Shown here: one piece after another, positions 47,181 to 57,094 of the stretch
Position numbering within the stretch: the stretch's first letter is position 1
How the letters are laid out: the number at the start of each line of letters is the position of its first letter
Assembly: GCA_032433595.1 (NCBI GenBank)
Contig: JASWJB010000179.1
Location: 1-64,000 of the forward strand
Direction of reading: 5' to 3'
Length of the DNA stretch: 64,000 nt
DNA from: Conoideocrella luteorostrata
Lineage: Eukaryota > Ascomycota > Sordariomycetes > Hypocreales > Clavicipitaceae
Notes under the pieces: model-generated
The model's database searches: none
Seen by the model: only the letters and a program-made list of their open reading frames with translations
Told to the model about the DNA's origin: nothing
Made by a program: the position numbers and the translations under genes

Positions 47181-48284
47181 TTAAGAAACTCGAACAGCAG
47201 CCACCAGTGCATCTAGAGCGCTGCCATGCGATGCGCCATTAACGCCGACTACCGGGCCGGCCCAAGCGACGCCCATTTTGTTGTCTTTGTCGCGGTTGTT
47301 GCTGAGGATTGAGTCAGCATTTCTCAAAATGAATGCTCGGATATCTCCATCCCCAATGGCTTGGTTGAGATAACCCAGATTTCGAATAAACACTCCTTTG
47401 AACTGTTTCGCGTCGAATCCGCACAAGCTGCTTTGAGTCTCACACTTATCCGTCTCTACAAGAATGCCGTTCTGATTGGAGAGAGCGCGAATGGCCGCCT
47501 TGGCTAGTGTTCTTGCTTGGTTGAGGACGTCTCCACCAAGCGGTGACCCCTTGGAGAGTTCGACCAAGGCACCGAGAATTACGCCTTGATTGACAGACCA
47601 GGTTTGCAGGCCGTTATTCTTGCAATCATCAGTAAGGCCATCATTGATGAGATTTTGGCCATTGATCATGCCACTTTGTCGGAACCAGTTCCACTGATCA
47701 GTGGCAATTTTGGCATACGTATTGTTAGACGGTATGCGGTTGGCCAGGGAAGCAGACACAGCGAGATATAATTCGTTGGCGATGGCGTTGACATATTTCC
47801 GATCCTTCTTCCAGAATATTCCTCCGTTGCAAGGCCCCCCCGCACCTGTCCGCATGTCATTGAAGATGTCAACAGCCATCTCCAGGTAAGCATCATCTAG
47901 CGTTGCATCATAGGAGTGAATCAATCCTAAAGCCCACCACCCTTCATCGTCGTAGAACTCGTTCATAAACCCTGGGAATTTCTTTGGGGCATTTCGAAAT
48001 GTGTTCATTATTGTTTGAGGGATGCCGAGGGAATTCGCTTCACCGGGCTGGAGGATAGCGAAGTCGGCCAAAGTTGTGAGGGCATTGCCACTCTGCCACC
48101 AAGCACCATCCCAAATACCAGAGCCTTGGTCATACCAGTTGCTGTTGAGGGCTTTGATAGCGGTGGATGCGTCTTGAACGTACTGCGCTTTAGTAGCAGC
48201 GTACACCTCCCCAGCGTAAAACAATGCTGCGAGGGCAAGGCCCGAACCCAGGCCAGTTAAGGAGACTGTTGACAACATATCCAA
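47181..48284 (-). CDS. Secreted GH76 alpha-1,6-mannanase
   Basis: Endo-acting alpha-1,6-mannan hydrolase or transglycosidase. Single exon, 367 residues. The N-terminal hydrophobic segment (LTGLGSGLALAALFYAGEVY) is a signal peptide; start may be the first Met or the third codon. The GH76 catalytic pair is Asp112-Asp113 in FYDDEGWWALG, preceded by IWDGAWWQSGNALT and followed by PCNGGIFWKKDRKYVNAIAN, the usual GH76 landmarks. TWSVNQGVILGALVEL and the ending GASHGSALDALVAA also fit. There is no C-terminal hydrophobic GPI signal, unlike the wall-bound Dcw1/Dfg5 proteins of the same family. This is therefore more likely a freely secreted enzyme acting on mannans of the cell's own or other fungal walls. 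Confidence 0.92.
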   Translation of the reverse strand: MDMLSTVSLTGLGSGLALAALFYAGEVYAATKAQYVQDASTAIKALNSNWYDQGSGIWDGAWWQSGNALTTLADFAILQPGEANSLGIPQTIMNTFRNAPKKFPGFMNEFYDDEGWWALGLIHSYDATLDDAYLEMAVDIFNDMRTGAGGPCNGGIFWKKDRKYVNAIANELYLAVSASLANRIPSNNTYAKIATDQWNWFRQSGMINGQNLINDGLTDDCKNNGLQTWSVNQGVILGALVELSKGSPLGGDVLNQARTLAKAAIRALSNQNGILVETDKCETQSSLCGFDAKQFKGVFIRNLGYLNQAIGDGDIRAFILRNADSILSNNRDKDNKMGVAWAGPVVGVNGASHGSALDALVAAVRVS

Positions 48285-49847
48285 AAAGCTTCTGCACGCT
48301 GTGTACTTGGGGAATATGCACCCTAATGAAGAAGTGACTTCGGAGAAGAAGATGTCAACTTGAACACTGCGACAAGAGGTGAAAAGCTAGAACAACCAAG
48401 CGATGGGTTGCCAAAGGTGATATAAATGGCATCCTAAAGTCTCCCGTCTTTCCCTTTAGAGAATGTTTCGATCGACCATCATGTCTTAAATACATCTTTC
48501 GTGACCGCCCTCGTCATCGTGCTGCAAGCTATAGCAGCGTCCTACTTGTCCAGTGCATTGAGAGGACGAGAGACTTCACTCAGGTGGGGGGAGGGCCGTG
48601 GCGTGTATCCATGGATCATTGTTTAATTGAGCCACCATCCGACTGTTGTAGTATGGCAGGCTTACGCTGCCGTTAACCGCGCATTTAGGAAGGGCGTCAT
48701 GGTCAAGCCGCTACAAGCGAGACCCGAAGGGCAACTAGAATGCCACTTTTTTGAGTTGTGGAGCTCGTGCGGAGTGCTTCGTACTTTTGGGTGATCTCCG
48801 TCATCCCTTCGGATAATTTCTTTTAGCGATCAGGTTGCGAGCGTCCCAGTTGAGCCAACAACCCTTCGACTCTGACACGTATGAAAGCTGATCCGGAGAT
48901 ACTTTCCCTAGCTAGCATAAAGGACCATACTGCGGAGTACTCCGTAAACGATACGGAATACTCCGTACACGTCAGTGGAATATGTTTCTGCTTACTGGTA
49001 ATTTACTAGCCTCTGACAACAACCACCTTTGTCTACTCCGTACAATGGGGTACATTACAAGGAAATTGGGCTCAATGCAGAGGGAATTGATAAATGAACA
49101 AAAAGAGATCATCTCCGACTCAAAGGGGTCAAGCGGACAAGTTGTCTGGTTAATGTGGCGGGTGGGCAGCACGCCAGTCAGTCCGAGGCAGCAACGCTAA
49201 TGCACGATGATGGCCCCATTTCGAATTGCCGGGCTTGGGATTGATTGGGGAGCCTGGGACTGGATGTCCCCGCGGGGAGAATATTTCCTTGTTGTTCGTC
49301 ATGTTCAACGCATGACATGCTAGCAGCGATTAACCACATCTGTGTTTGAATGCAATTTGCACATTTGAGATGTTATGATTCGAGCCAGCTCATACACGGC
49401 TGACGGTGCTAGGGTAACATCGCGGGTTGCCTGCACGATGACACATCCCTTCCTTTTGTTGTCAACGATGCCCTCCCGTGCATCCCGTACCCAGATGCTT
49501 GTGAGTCGTGTGACCCAGACCCCAATTACCGGCTTTATTCCAAACCAATAAGAACCTGCCCTCCTTTCTAAAGTAAGCTTTTGACTGTCTGGAAATGGAT
49601 TAAGCGATGGAATGAAGTGTTTACACGCCATTGTTAGCCGAACATGATGATATCGACTTTGTGTACGGATTACATTGCCACCATCAGGTTTGCTCAGTCT
49701 AAATGATCAACACTAACACACGCTGAAGATTCGAGACTACAGTGGTGGGGCGTGGCACGAGTAGTACGCCGAGAACTGTGATCTACACAATGAATTTCAG
49801 TTCCCAAAGCAACAGACAATCATATACAAATACAGTCTATCATGGGA
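48285..49847. other. Intergenic, TACTCCGTA cluster
   Basis: About 1.6 kb upstream of the GH76 gene and downstream of the carrier gene. It holds a dense group of TACTCCGTA motifs at 48938-49042. Open frames up to 103 codons look random. Confidence 0.6.
48938..49042. repeat. TACTCCGTA motif cluster
   Basis: Three exact copies of TACTCCGTA at 48938-48946, 48959-48967 and 49034-49042, plus near-copies CGGAGTACTCCG (a palindrome) and TACGGAATA between the first two. Confidence 0.75.
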
Positions 49848-50950
49848 TCATAGTGCAGTTGAATCATCATCATCTAAACCCGACCCCGGCTTTCGTTGCC
49901 TCAACCACACCTTGGCAGCGTCATATGTCCCCAAGTACAATGAACTCCCCAATGCCGTCCACCCAGACCGGAACAGTCCACCTCGGAAGAAGCCCTTCAG
50001 CCCTCTTTCCTGATAAACCATTTGCGTTACTGACCATGAGGCAACTTTAGCTTTCCGAGACGCCTTCCCGTGATTACTAAAATCCTCGTCGCTGTTCCCG
50101 GCCATCAGCATCATTCTCGTCTTGACCACGTCACTGGGCGTTGTGACAAACGCTGCCACCGCCCCGGCGCTTCCCGCGCTGCCTCCGGCAATAAGCCCAG
50201 TCTCCAGTATCCTCCCAATCTGATCTCTTCTCCTGTCTAGCTTTTTCTTCCAGGCCCATGAACGAATCTGCTCAAAGATGGGAAACTGGATCGCCGTAAA
50301 TGGTAGGTTCCGAGCCACAAGGGCCGTGTAACCTGTGAAGAGTCTTCTGGGGGCGTCTTTGGCCGCTAGTTGACGAAATGCTCGCAAAGAGGTCGACGCT
50401 TTGGCCCCTGATTCTGCAGAAGAACCACTTTGGAGCATCTGGGCGTTCTGCTTGATGACTTCCGCTGGAGCCAGGACCAGACATGACGCCATTTCAGCAA
50501 TGGCCGAGGCCGATGAGTGCACGAGAGACTCATGAACCGGAAAGGTGTTGCCGATGACAGTTTTGGACTTTTCGTAAGTTGAGAAGAAAAGACCGGCTAT
50601 TATTTACACATGATTATGAGTATTAGGCTGAGTGACTCAAATAAGGTGTCCGGGCGAAACCTCAAATGTGAGTGGTTGGTCGGTGTAAGGATAGCATACC
50701 TGCTGGAAGAGTGGCTAGTACAACGCTCCCTATGCCCTGGTATAATCCCCTGGGAGCCAGCGCAATTTGTTTTGATGAGCCATACGTAGAGAGATAGTCT
50801 TGGCTTTGGTATCTTGTTTTGATGGTGTCGAGAGGGTAGACGAGCACATCGACCGTGAAGGCGGCGACAGCGCCTGCCTGCAAGTGTGTCAATTGGCTGG
50901 GCTTTCTCTCATCCTCAATGCTTGACTTGACATACCACGTAGACATCCAT
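49848..50950 (-). CDS. Mitochondrial S-adenosylmethionine carrier (Pet8/SLC25A26-like)
   Basis: Inner-membrane exchanger that imports SAM and exports SAH. Three exons (50950-50936, 50877-50700, 50596-49848) give 313 residues. The three solute-carrier repeats show their signatures: PLDTIKTRYQSQ, PAEVIKQNAQM and PSDVVKTRMML. The contact segment GLYQGIGSVVLATLPAAGLFFSTYE is typical of SAM carriers and is exact across intron 2. SLRAFRQLAAKDAPRRLFTGYTALVARNLPFTAIQFPIFE also fits. The 15-base first exon (MDVYV) is the weakest part: it is supported by the GTATGT donor and by the need to begin helix 1 (AGAVAAFTVDVLVYPL) properly. SAM import supports methylation steps in coenzyme Q and lipoate synthesis. 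Confidence 0.87.
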
Positions 50951-51414
50951 GGCTGGCAACTTTGTTTTTGTTCCGCTTCGTTAATGAAAGAAACTGTGAC
51001 TCGATGTAATAGACCTGGCTGGACAATATTGTCCACGCCTGTGCGAATGACATCATCATTTGGTATTACCCTAGAATGTCCCGCATTTGACCGCAAGGAT
51101 ATGACAATATGTAGACCCGATCAATTATGAATTATATAGATGCTGTATTTCTAATTTAAGTGACAACTTAGGTATTTTTCATAGTTCTATAAAGATATGG
51201 CTAGTATGCAGAACCCGAGCCAATGCCATTCCTTTCCGTTCTCCGAAAAACAACTATCAAAGTATAGGACTCATTAACCAATCGCTTTGCGTGTCCTTCT
51301 ATGCTAGTCTATGGCCATGTGCCTGAAAGCGCAGACACAATCAAAAAATAAATAAGGTAAAAATTGAATCAAAGTTCATCAATAAATGGCCGCTTCAAAA
51401 CCACGCCTGTAACG
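50951..51414. other. Intergenic between carrier and PP2C genes
   Basis: Tandem arrangement on the minus strand: promoter of the carrier and 3' UTR of the phosphatase. Nothing else is seen. Confidence 0.6.
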
Positions 51415-52748
51415 TTATAATTTTCCTCGAGCACCTCGGGTGTCCTCGGAAACAATGGCAACAACACAACATATATCATCGACTTTACCGCCACGCCATT
51501 GCTCATGAGGATAATACTTTTGAACTTCTTTGGCGAACGGGCCGTCGAGTTTTGTATTTACGCTTGCGGCTCTAGCAGCCCCCGCAATCTCCGTAGCCAG
51601 CAAGCTCTGAAGAGTGACAGATTTTGAGACCTTCCCATCGACTTCTCGGGCATCACCAGACATACTACGCAACTTGGTTAACGAGTCGATAGAGTCGGCG
51701 ACGCGTACGCCGCCCGCGGGCGTCATTTGCCATGCGCCGCTGGATGTCAAGACGCGGCTGGCGATTTTGAGGATATCGTGATTGAACAGGTTATCGAGCA
51801 CGCCGTCGGTCGCGAACAATAAGACATCACCGTGTCGTACGTAGTGCTGGGAAACATCGGCATCACGGGGCAAGTCGCTGAGTTGGGCCCCTCCAAAGGC
51901 TGCCATCCGAGCGGCCACACTGGGCGGAATGAGAGACAATTGGAAAGGTGTATTGAATGCGTGAGTCTGCGGATCTGAATACGCATTCACTGCATTTAAG
52001 CGCAGTTGTAGAAACCCCGAGTCTCCCAGATTGGCTACATCAAGTGTTCCGTCCGGCGCTGCAATTCCGACGCAGGCCGTACTTCCGCCAGCTTGTAGTG
52101 ACCGGTCTTCACACACGGCATCGTACCCTTTTTGCATGAGCCGTCGTGCAGTGAGGGGTGGATTCGTCGCGGGATCGTGATCGTAAGCTGCAGCGGCCAT
52201 GTAGTCGCAGAATCCATGGGAAAAGTCCGCTGGATCGACACCAGAATCAACCCAGCCGCCTACCCCATCTGCGACGCCGAATGCGACAGAGCCAGAATCG
52301 TTGACGCGGCTGACGAAGAACGCATCGTGGCCAGAGTCTGGGCGAGATGAGCGCCGGCTGGTCCGGGGTGGTTGGATGCGGTTGTAGGGATTGAAGTGGA
52401 AGACGTGGGAGGCAGGGTCGTAGGGGCGGTCTTTGCCAATGAATGAAGCCGCGATGTGGTAGTTGAATTTCGGGGATAATGGGAAGGAAGTCGTTTGTGA
52501 AGGTGAGGACGAAGAGGAAAATGCTTTTAATCGCGAAGGTTCGAGATTTCTGTGCCGTTGGGGTGACAAGTCGCAAGCGTGCCTGTACTTTATAGGGCGG
52601 ACTGGATTCGATGATAAGTTAGTTGGGTCGAATTGTGAGTAGAATACAAGAGAAAATATGTCAAATAGGTTGGTTGGTTGGGTTTACCTCTAGCTGATAG
52701 ACGCCATCCTGTCGCGGTTGACGTAACCCTGGCGCTCAATGTGGCCAT
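51415..52748 (-). CDS. PTC7: Mitochondrial PP2C-type phosphatase, Ptc7-like
   Basis: Mn/Mg-dependent Ser/Thr phosphatase. Two exons (52748-52688, 52601-51415) give 415 residues. The Ser/Arg-rich N-terminus (MATLSARVTSTATGWRLSAR) looks like a mitochondrial presequence. The PP2C core is visible as DAFFVSR, VAFGVADGVGGWVDSGVDPA (the DGVGGW metal motif of the Ptc7/TA-PP2C subgroup), QAGGSTACVGIA, VANLGDSGFLQLR, GDVLLFATDGVLDNL and GKVDDICCVVAIV. In yeast Ptc7 dephosphorylates Coq7 and thereby promotes coenzyme Q synthesis; the same role here is inferred. The gene is divergent from SDH2 with about 820 bases between the two start codons. The acceptor (CCAG|TCCGCC) was chosen over a nearer AG because only it keeps the frame. 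Confidence 0.92.
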
Positions 52749-53566
52749 CTGGGTTGGGTGACAAAACTGAAGGTCTCTGACGTGGGCTACCTGGTGTGCG
52801 ATTACAAAACTCGAGTGGTCAGGTTAAATGTAACCGAACTTGTTGCGCAACCTTCCGCTAGCACTTCCTAGACGCTGCGTAGCACCAGCAGGATCTTCAT
52901 GATGGGTCTGATACGATAAGAATTTTGCATCCCCCGTCGCGCACGAACATTGGAAACCCGGGGATTCCAGATTGTTGGATCCTACCTGGACGTTATCCAC
53001 CGGTGGATGGGGCCTGTTGAGACGCTGATAAGCCACAGAAAGGCCCCTGGAGCTACATCGCAGGTGCCAGTGACAGGGGGGCAGATGAGATTTAGGGCAC
53101 TTTGGCCGCGGCGTGCGAGGCTTCAAGTTCCACTGCTCTCCCTCGCCAATCGGCAGACTCTGGCTTACCTAATACAAAATCTAGTGCGTCACCAATCTCA
53201 CAGCGGCAGGCAAATTGTTACCCGCAGTATCCCCGACAGTCACAAGCGTTGTCCCGGCTTTCTCCTTCTTAGCCGAATTGAAAATGTCATGCCTCTGATT
53301 GGCTACCGGATACTTTACGATCCAGTGTCCCAAATAACCGAGGATGGCTACTACTCCCCAAACTTATGAGACGAACACACACCAACAATCTACGCCTCTG
53401 CATAGCTCCAATTACGCGCTTCTTCCTGTGGCAGCAGATCGGGCTCACTGTTCCCTTGACCACTTTGAACGACAGTTCATTTTGATCACTGCAGCTGCTG
53501 TCACTTTACCCATCGCAACCTACCTCCCGAACCAATTTGCTACGCGTGCCTCTCCCACTCGCGAAA
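52749..53566. promoter_or_regulatory. Bidirectional promoter region PTC7 / SDH2
   Basis: 818 bases between divergent start codons. It contains a CCAAT box (CTGATTGG on the plus strand) at 53295-53302. The 100-139 codon open frames here look random. A shared or bidirectional promoter is inferred from orientation. Confidence 0.55.
53295..53302 (-). promoter_or_regulatory. CCAAT box (CCAATCAG) upstream of SDH2
   Basis: On the minus strand it reads TAGCCAATCAGAGG, about 265 bases before the SDH2 ATG. It shares GCCAATCAGA with the box upstream of ISU1. Hap-type CCAAT complexes control respiratory and iron-using genes in fungi; the role here is inferred. Confidence 0.5.
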
Positions 53567-54542
53567 ATGGCTGCTCTCCGCCCCTCTTCCCGAATCCTCG
53601 GCTTGTCCATGAGGGCGGCCACGCGTCCCGGTGCCGTATTCACACGATCAATGGCTTCCGTCAGCGAAGCCCCTCAGGAAAAGGCCTCCAACATGAAGAC
53701 CTTCCAGATCTACCGATGGAATCCCGACACCCCTAGCGAGAAACCGAAGATGCAGTCCTACACTATCGACCTTAACAAGACTGGACCTATGATCTTGGAC
53801 GCCCTCGTCCGAATTAAGAATGAGCTCGACCCTACGTTGACCTTCCGAAGAAGTTGTCGCGAGGGTATTTGCGGCAGCTGTGCCATGAATATTAACGGCC
53901 AGAACACCCTGGCTTGCTTGTGTATGTACCACGTAGTCATCTGAAATTTAGCTCTTGACTGGAATCGGTGGTCGAGGAGGCATGTCCAAAGCTAATTATT
54001 TCTGTTGAAGGCCGCATCCCTGCCGAAAGCTCCAGCGACGTCAAGCTCTACCCTCTACCTCACACCTACGTTGTCAAGGATCTCGTCCCTGACTTGACAC
54101 ACTTCTACAAGCAGTACAAGTCTATCAAGCCATACCTGCAGCGCGATACCCCTGCACCTGATGTATGTTGCATGAGCTCCCGCGAGGCAATAATAAGTAG
54201 TACTGACATTTTATCCAGGGCAAGGAATATCGCCAGAGCAAGGAGGACCGCAAGAAGCTGGACGGCCTGTACGAGTGCATTCTCTGTGCTTGCTGCTCAA
54301 CCTCGTGCCCCTCATATTGGTGGAACTCAGAGGAGTATCTTGGACCTGCTATTCTTCTTCAGTCTTACCGATGGCTCGCCGATTCGCGTGATGAGCGCAC
54401 CGCCGAACGTCGCGCCAACTTGGAAAACAGCATGAGCCTGTACCGTTGCCACACTATTCTTAACTGCACCCGTGCTTGCCCCAAGGGCCTGAACCCCGGA
54501 AAAGCCATTGCCGAAATCAAGAAGCAGATGTCGCTCTCATAA
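53567..54542 (+). CDS. SDH2: Succinate dehydrogenase iron-sulfur subunit
   Basis: Complex II subunit that passes electrons from FAD to ubiquinone through three Fe-S clusters. Three exons (53567-53921, 54011-54162, 54219-54542) give 276 residues. A mitochondrial presequence ([20 protein letters not shown]) comes first. [2Fe-2S] ligands are in [20 protein letters not shown] (Cys97, 102, 105) and in the following ACLCRIPAE, where the codon for the last Cys is completed across intron 1. The [4Fe-4S] and [3Fe-4S] ligands are in [18 protein letters not shown] and in [20 protein letters not shown]. Both introns have clear GTATGT donors. An in-frame ATG ten codons upstream exists, but the chosen start gives the typical leader. 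Confidence 0.97.
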
Positions 54543-55588
54543 AAATGAATGTATGCACACGGGGAGACTTGTTTTGAGTTCATCTATTATGCGTTTTGGT
54601 GTCTGGGAACCTTTGGGAGGATTCAAAACCAATGTATAGCGGAGGGAGGAGCAAGGGGATACCAGATATTCCCTGTGTACTAGCATGGAGGAGTTGTGTA
54701 CGTCTATGATCTGATAGGCAGAATAGTAACCACGGAAATTTTTTTTTTGTTCACATGATTTGGGAGGTGACTTTTCAACGTGCGGATACTAGGCGAGACA
54801 TGATATGATAGAAGCATAGATTAGTTGGACTCCATACATTTGCTGCACGCACAGTACAGTACAGTACTTTTCTGTACGTGCAATAAGTGTCTGTAAATTA
54901 TAGTCCTGTACAGCGGTGTATTTGAAGCAGTTCCATGCCTTTCCACGCCCCTAAGCCTGGCAGGTGGCATGAATTTCGCCAATGCCCCTCATCACACTGG
55001 TGGAGTTATTCGGACAACTCGACGACAATTATCGCAGTGATCACAGTTTCTATTGTACGTCAACCTAGACCCTCATGAGGCCCTTGCAGCTCCGTACAAT
55101 ATAAAGTCCCTCATCTCCCCTTTTGCTGAAGTGCGCGATTTATTCCTTTCCATAACTATTGTCGCTGTGGATTTCTGGCGGTCATGCATTCTGGTTATGG
55201 GGCGTACCTATTGTTGTGTTGTACCTATTGTTGCGAGAGCTGAGAGGGAGTGGCCCGTCCAGGATTTTTAAAATTATTCCTGCACATTTCTTACTATTAA
55301 TAGCGTCCGTCATAGCTGTCTTTCTTTCCGTTTCCTAATTTTATTCATTTGTCAAAGGTATATTTATAGCCGGACTGGACTGCTGGTGGGTAGCCAGGGC
55401 TGTCGGTCTAGTTATAGAGAAGGGCATGGCCGCATTTACCTTCGTCTTAAGCTTTGCTCTTCTTACCATGTAAATAAGGCGTGGGCATTTCAACGTTTTT
55501 TTTTTTTGGCCATTACCATCTACTCATGATAAGCCACGGCCGCTTTCTACACTGAATTGAACTCGAGAACTGGCTCAAGTGTCTCAAA
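54543..55588. other. Intergenic upstream of secreted orphan
   Basis: SDH2 3' UTR followed by the promoter region of the next plus-strand gene. A GTACAGTACAGTAC repeat lies near 54853 and poly-T tracts near 54740 and 55497. No gene supported. Confidence 0.6.
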
Positions 55589-56443
55589 ATGCATTTCCTC
55601 ACTTTCAAACCGCCCGAGGCTATTTCTCTAGTCATATTTCTGGCACTCCTAAATATTTGCTATGCCTCTATGCCTGCTGCATATCCAGGCAATGTCGTCT
55701 CGATCCCCCCCGCATCATCATGCTCAAAGGGGACGGCTTGCTCCGCGACGTCGACGTCCTTGTCTGTGGCCGCGTACCGGGCCATGGAAGACGGAGCAGG
55801 AAAAAACGAGAAACGAGATGATGGGCCGGGTGTCTTCGACTATTCCTCTATCAACATGAACTGGGAAAAATATACGCCTTCTTCCTCACCCGAGCAAAGC
55901 ACCCAGGGCCTGGCAGTAACAAAGCCCTACCCCTTCCAAGATCCTTGGGGTGACCAGGTGGAATGCTACCCGTGGTCTGTCAGGTCCGCGACATCGACCG
56001 TCTGCCTGGGACTGACGTCGGTTGTGTCCTACAATTACAAGACCCCCGAACAACCTGTGTGCTTCAAACGAAGTGTTTCGATGCATGTCGCAATAAGCGT
56101 AGCTGCCGCGGCTACTGACAAACATTGTGCAGATTCTAAAAAGGAAAACAAGTTCAAGCGGAATGATGCGGGCGAAAGTCAATTCAGCGAGGTTTACAAC
56201 AAGGACACCCAAAACGAAGTGTTGGTCGCTATCATGGTTGACAAGGGTTATGCTATTGATATCCCGCAAAGCTGTGTCAATAACTTCCAGGATAAAACCA
56301 TGTATCACTGCAGGCGTGACAGCGACGGAACAGAGGTCTTTGGTGGTCAGTTTCGAGAAGGGCCAGTTGTGTACATGTGGAAGCCGCTATCCTCGCGTGG
56401 GCCCGGGGATCCGCAGACGGGTAAAAAAAACGAAGTAATATAG
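55589..56443 (+). CDS. Secreted cysteine-containing protein, unrecognised
   Basis: Single uninterrupted exon of 284 residues. The N-terminus MHFLTFKPPEAISLVIFLAL leads into a signal peptide ending near NICYASMPA. A dibasic NEKRDDG site near residue 77 could be a Kex2 cut, leaving a mature domain of about 205 residues. The mature part has cysteines at VECYPWS, TVCLGLTS, PVCFKRS, KHCADSK, QSCVNNF and YHCRRDS, an even number that could form disulfides. I recognise no family. A small secreted protein alone in gene-poor DNA next to an NLR and transposon debris has the profile of a fungal effector or defence protein, but that is inference from size, secretion and place only. Confidence 0.72.
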   Translation: MHFLTFKPPEAISLVIFLALLNICYASMPAAYPGNVVSIPPASSCSKGTACSATSTSLSVAAYRAMEDGAGKNEKRDDGPGVFDYSSINMNWEKYTPSSSPEQSTQGLAVTKPYPFQDPWGDQVECYPWSVRSATSTVCLGLTSVVSYNYKTPEQPVCFKRSVSMHVAISVAAAATDKHCADSKKENKFKRNDAGESQFSEVYNKDTQNEVLVAIMVDKGYAIDIPQSCVNNFQDKTMYHCRRDSDGTEVFGGQFREGPVVYMWKPLSSRGPGDPQTGKKNEVI

Positions 56444-57094
56444 CGACTCAAGCAAGTCCAATGGCCCGAACGTTCACATGAGGAATGATGTTGTGTGGGG
56501 GACGGTCGGATGGGTGCATGATTGGAGGGGCCGGGTTCAACCGCCGGGGCGTTAACAATCGCTGTTTAGACGCTTGCCCATTGATTGTAGTCCCGCTTGT
56601 ATGTTTCGTCTAATGTAGGGCATATCCAATGAATATCTGAGCTCTGTTATGGCAGACTATCGTGCTAAATCGGTAGTCCTGAACCCTCGTTGGATTGGCT
56701 GTATCAACGAGGTAATCTCTGTCCATCCCCAGTCCGCTATGCAGTTGTGACAGCTTTTAATTAGTCCAAGGGATAAACAATGGTCGTAGGTTTATGCTGG
56801 CCAGTACGCCATGGTGTTTATACTGACCAATAGGGGTTGTCACGGTGGATGATGGACTATTAGTCGTATCCGGTGATTATTTAAATAGATTAGTATATGC
56901 GGGTAAATGATCGTCTAGCTACTTCTATCCATCTAAGAGTGAATGCGGTCGGTGTGTGCATACTACATGGTTCACTCCTGGTTCACCCGAACCACGGGGG
57001 AGGGCTACGTGAGACTTCTTATCGTCGCAGGGGGTCCTTCTTCGGCACACTATATAGGATTAAATTGCTATCCAAAACATCTTTTAAGAAGAAA
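56444..57094. other. Convergent intergenic region
   Basis: Lies between the 3' ends of the secreted orphan (+) and the NLR gene (-). Nothing further is seen. Confidence 0.6.
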
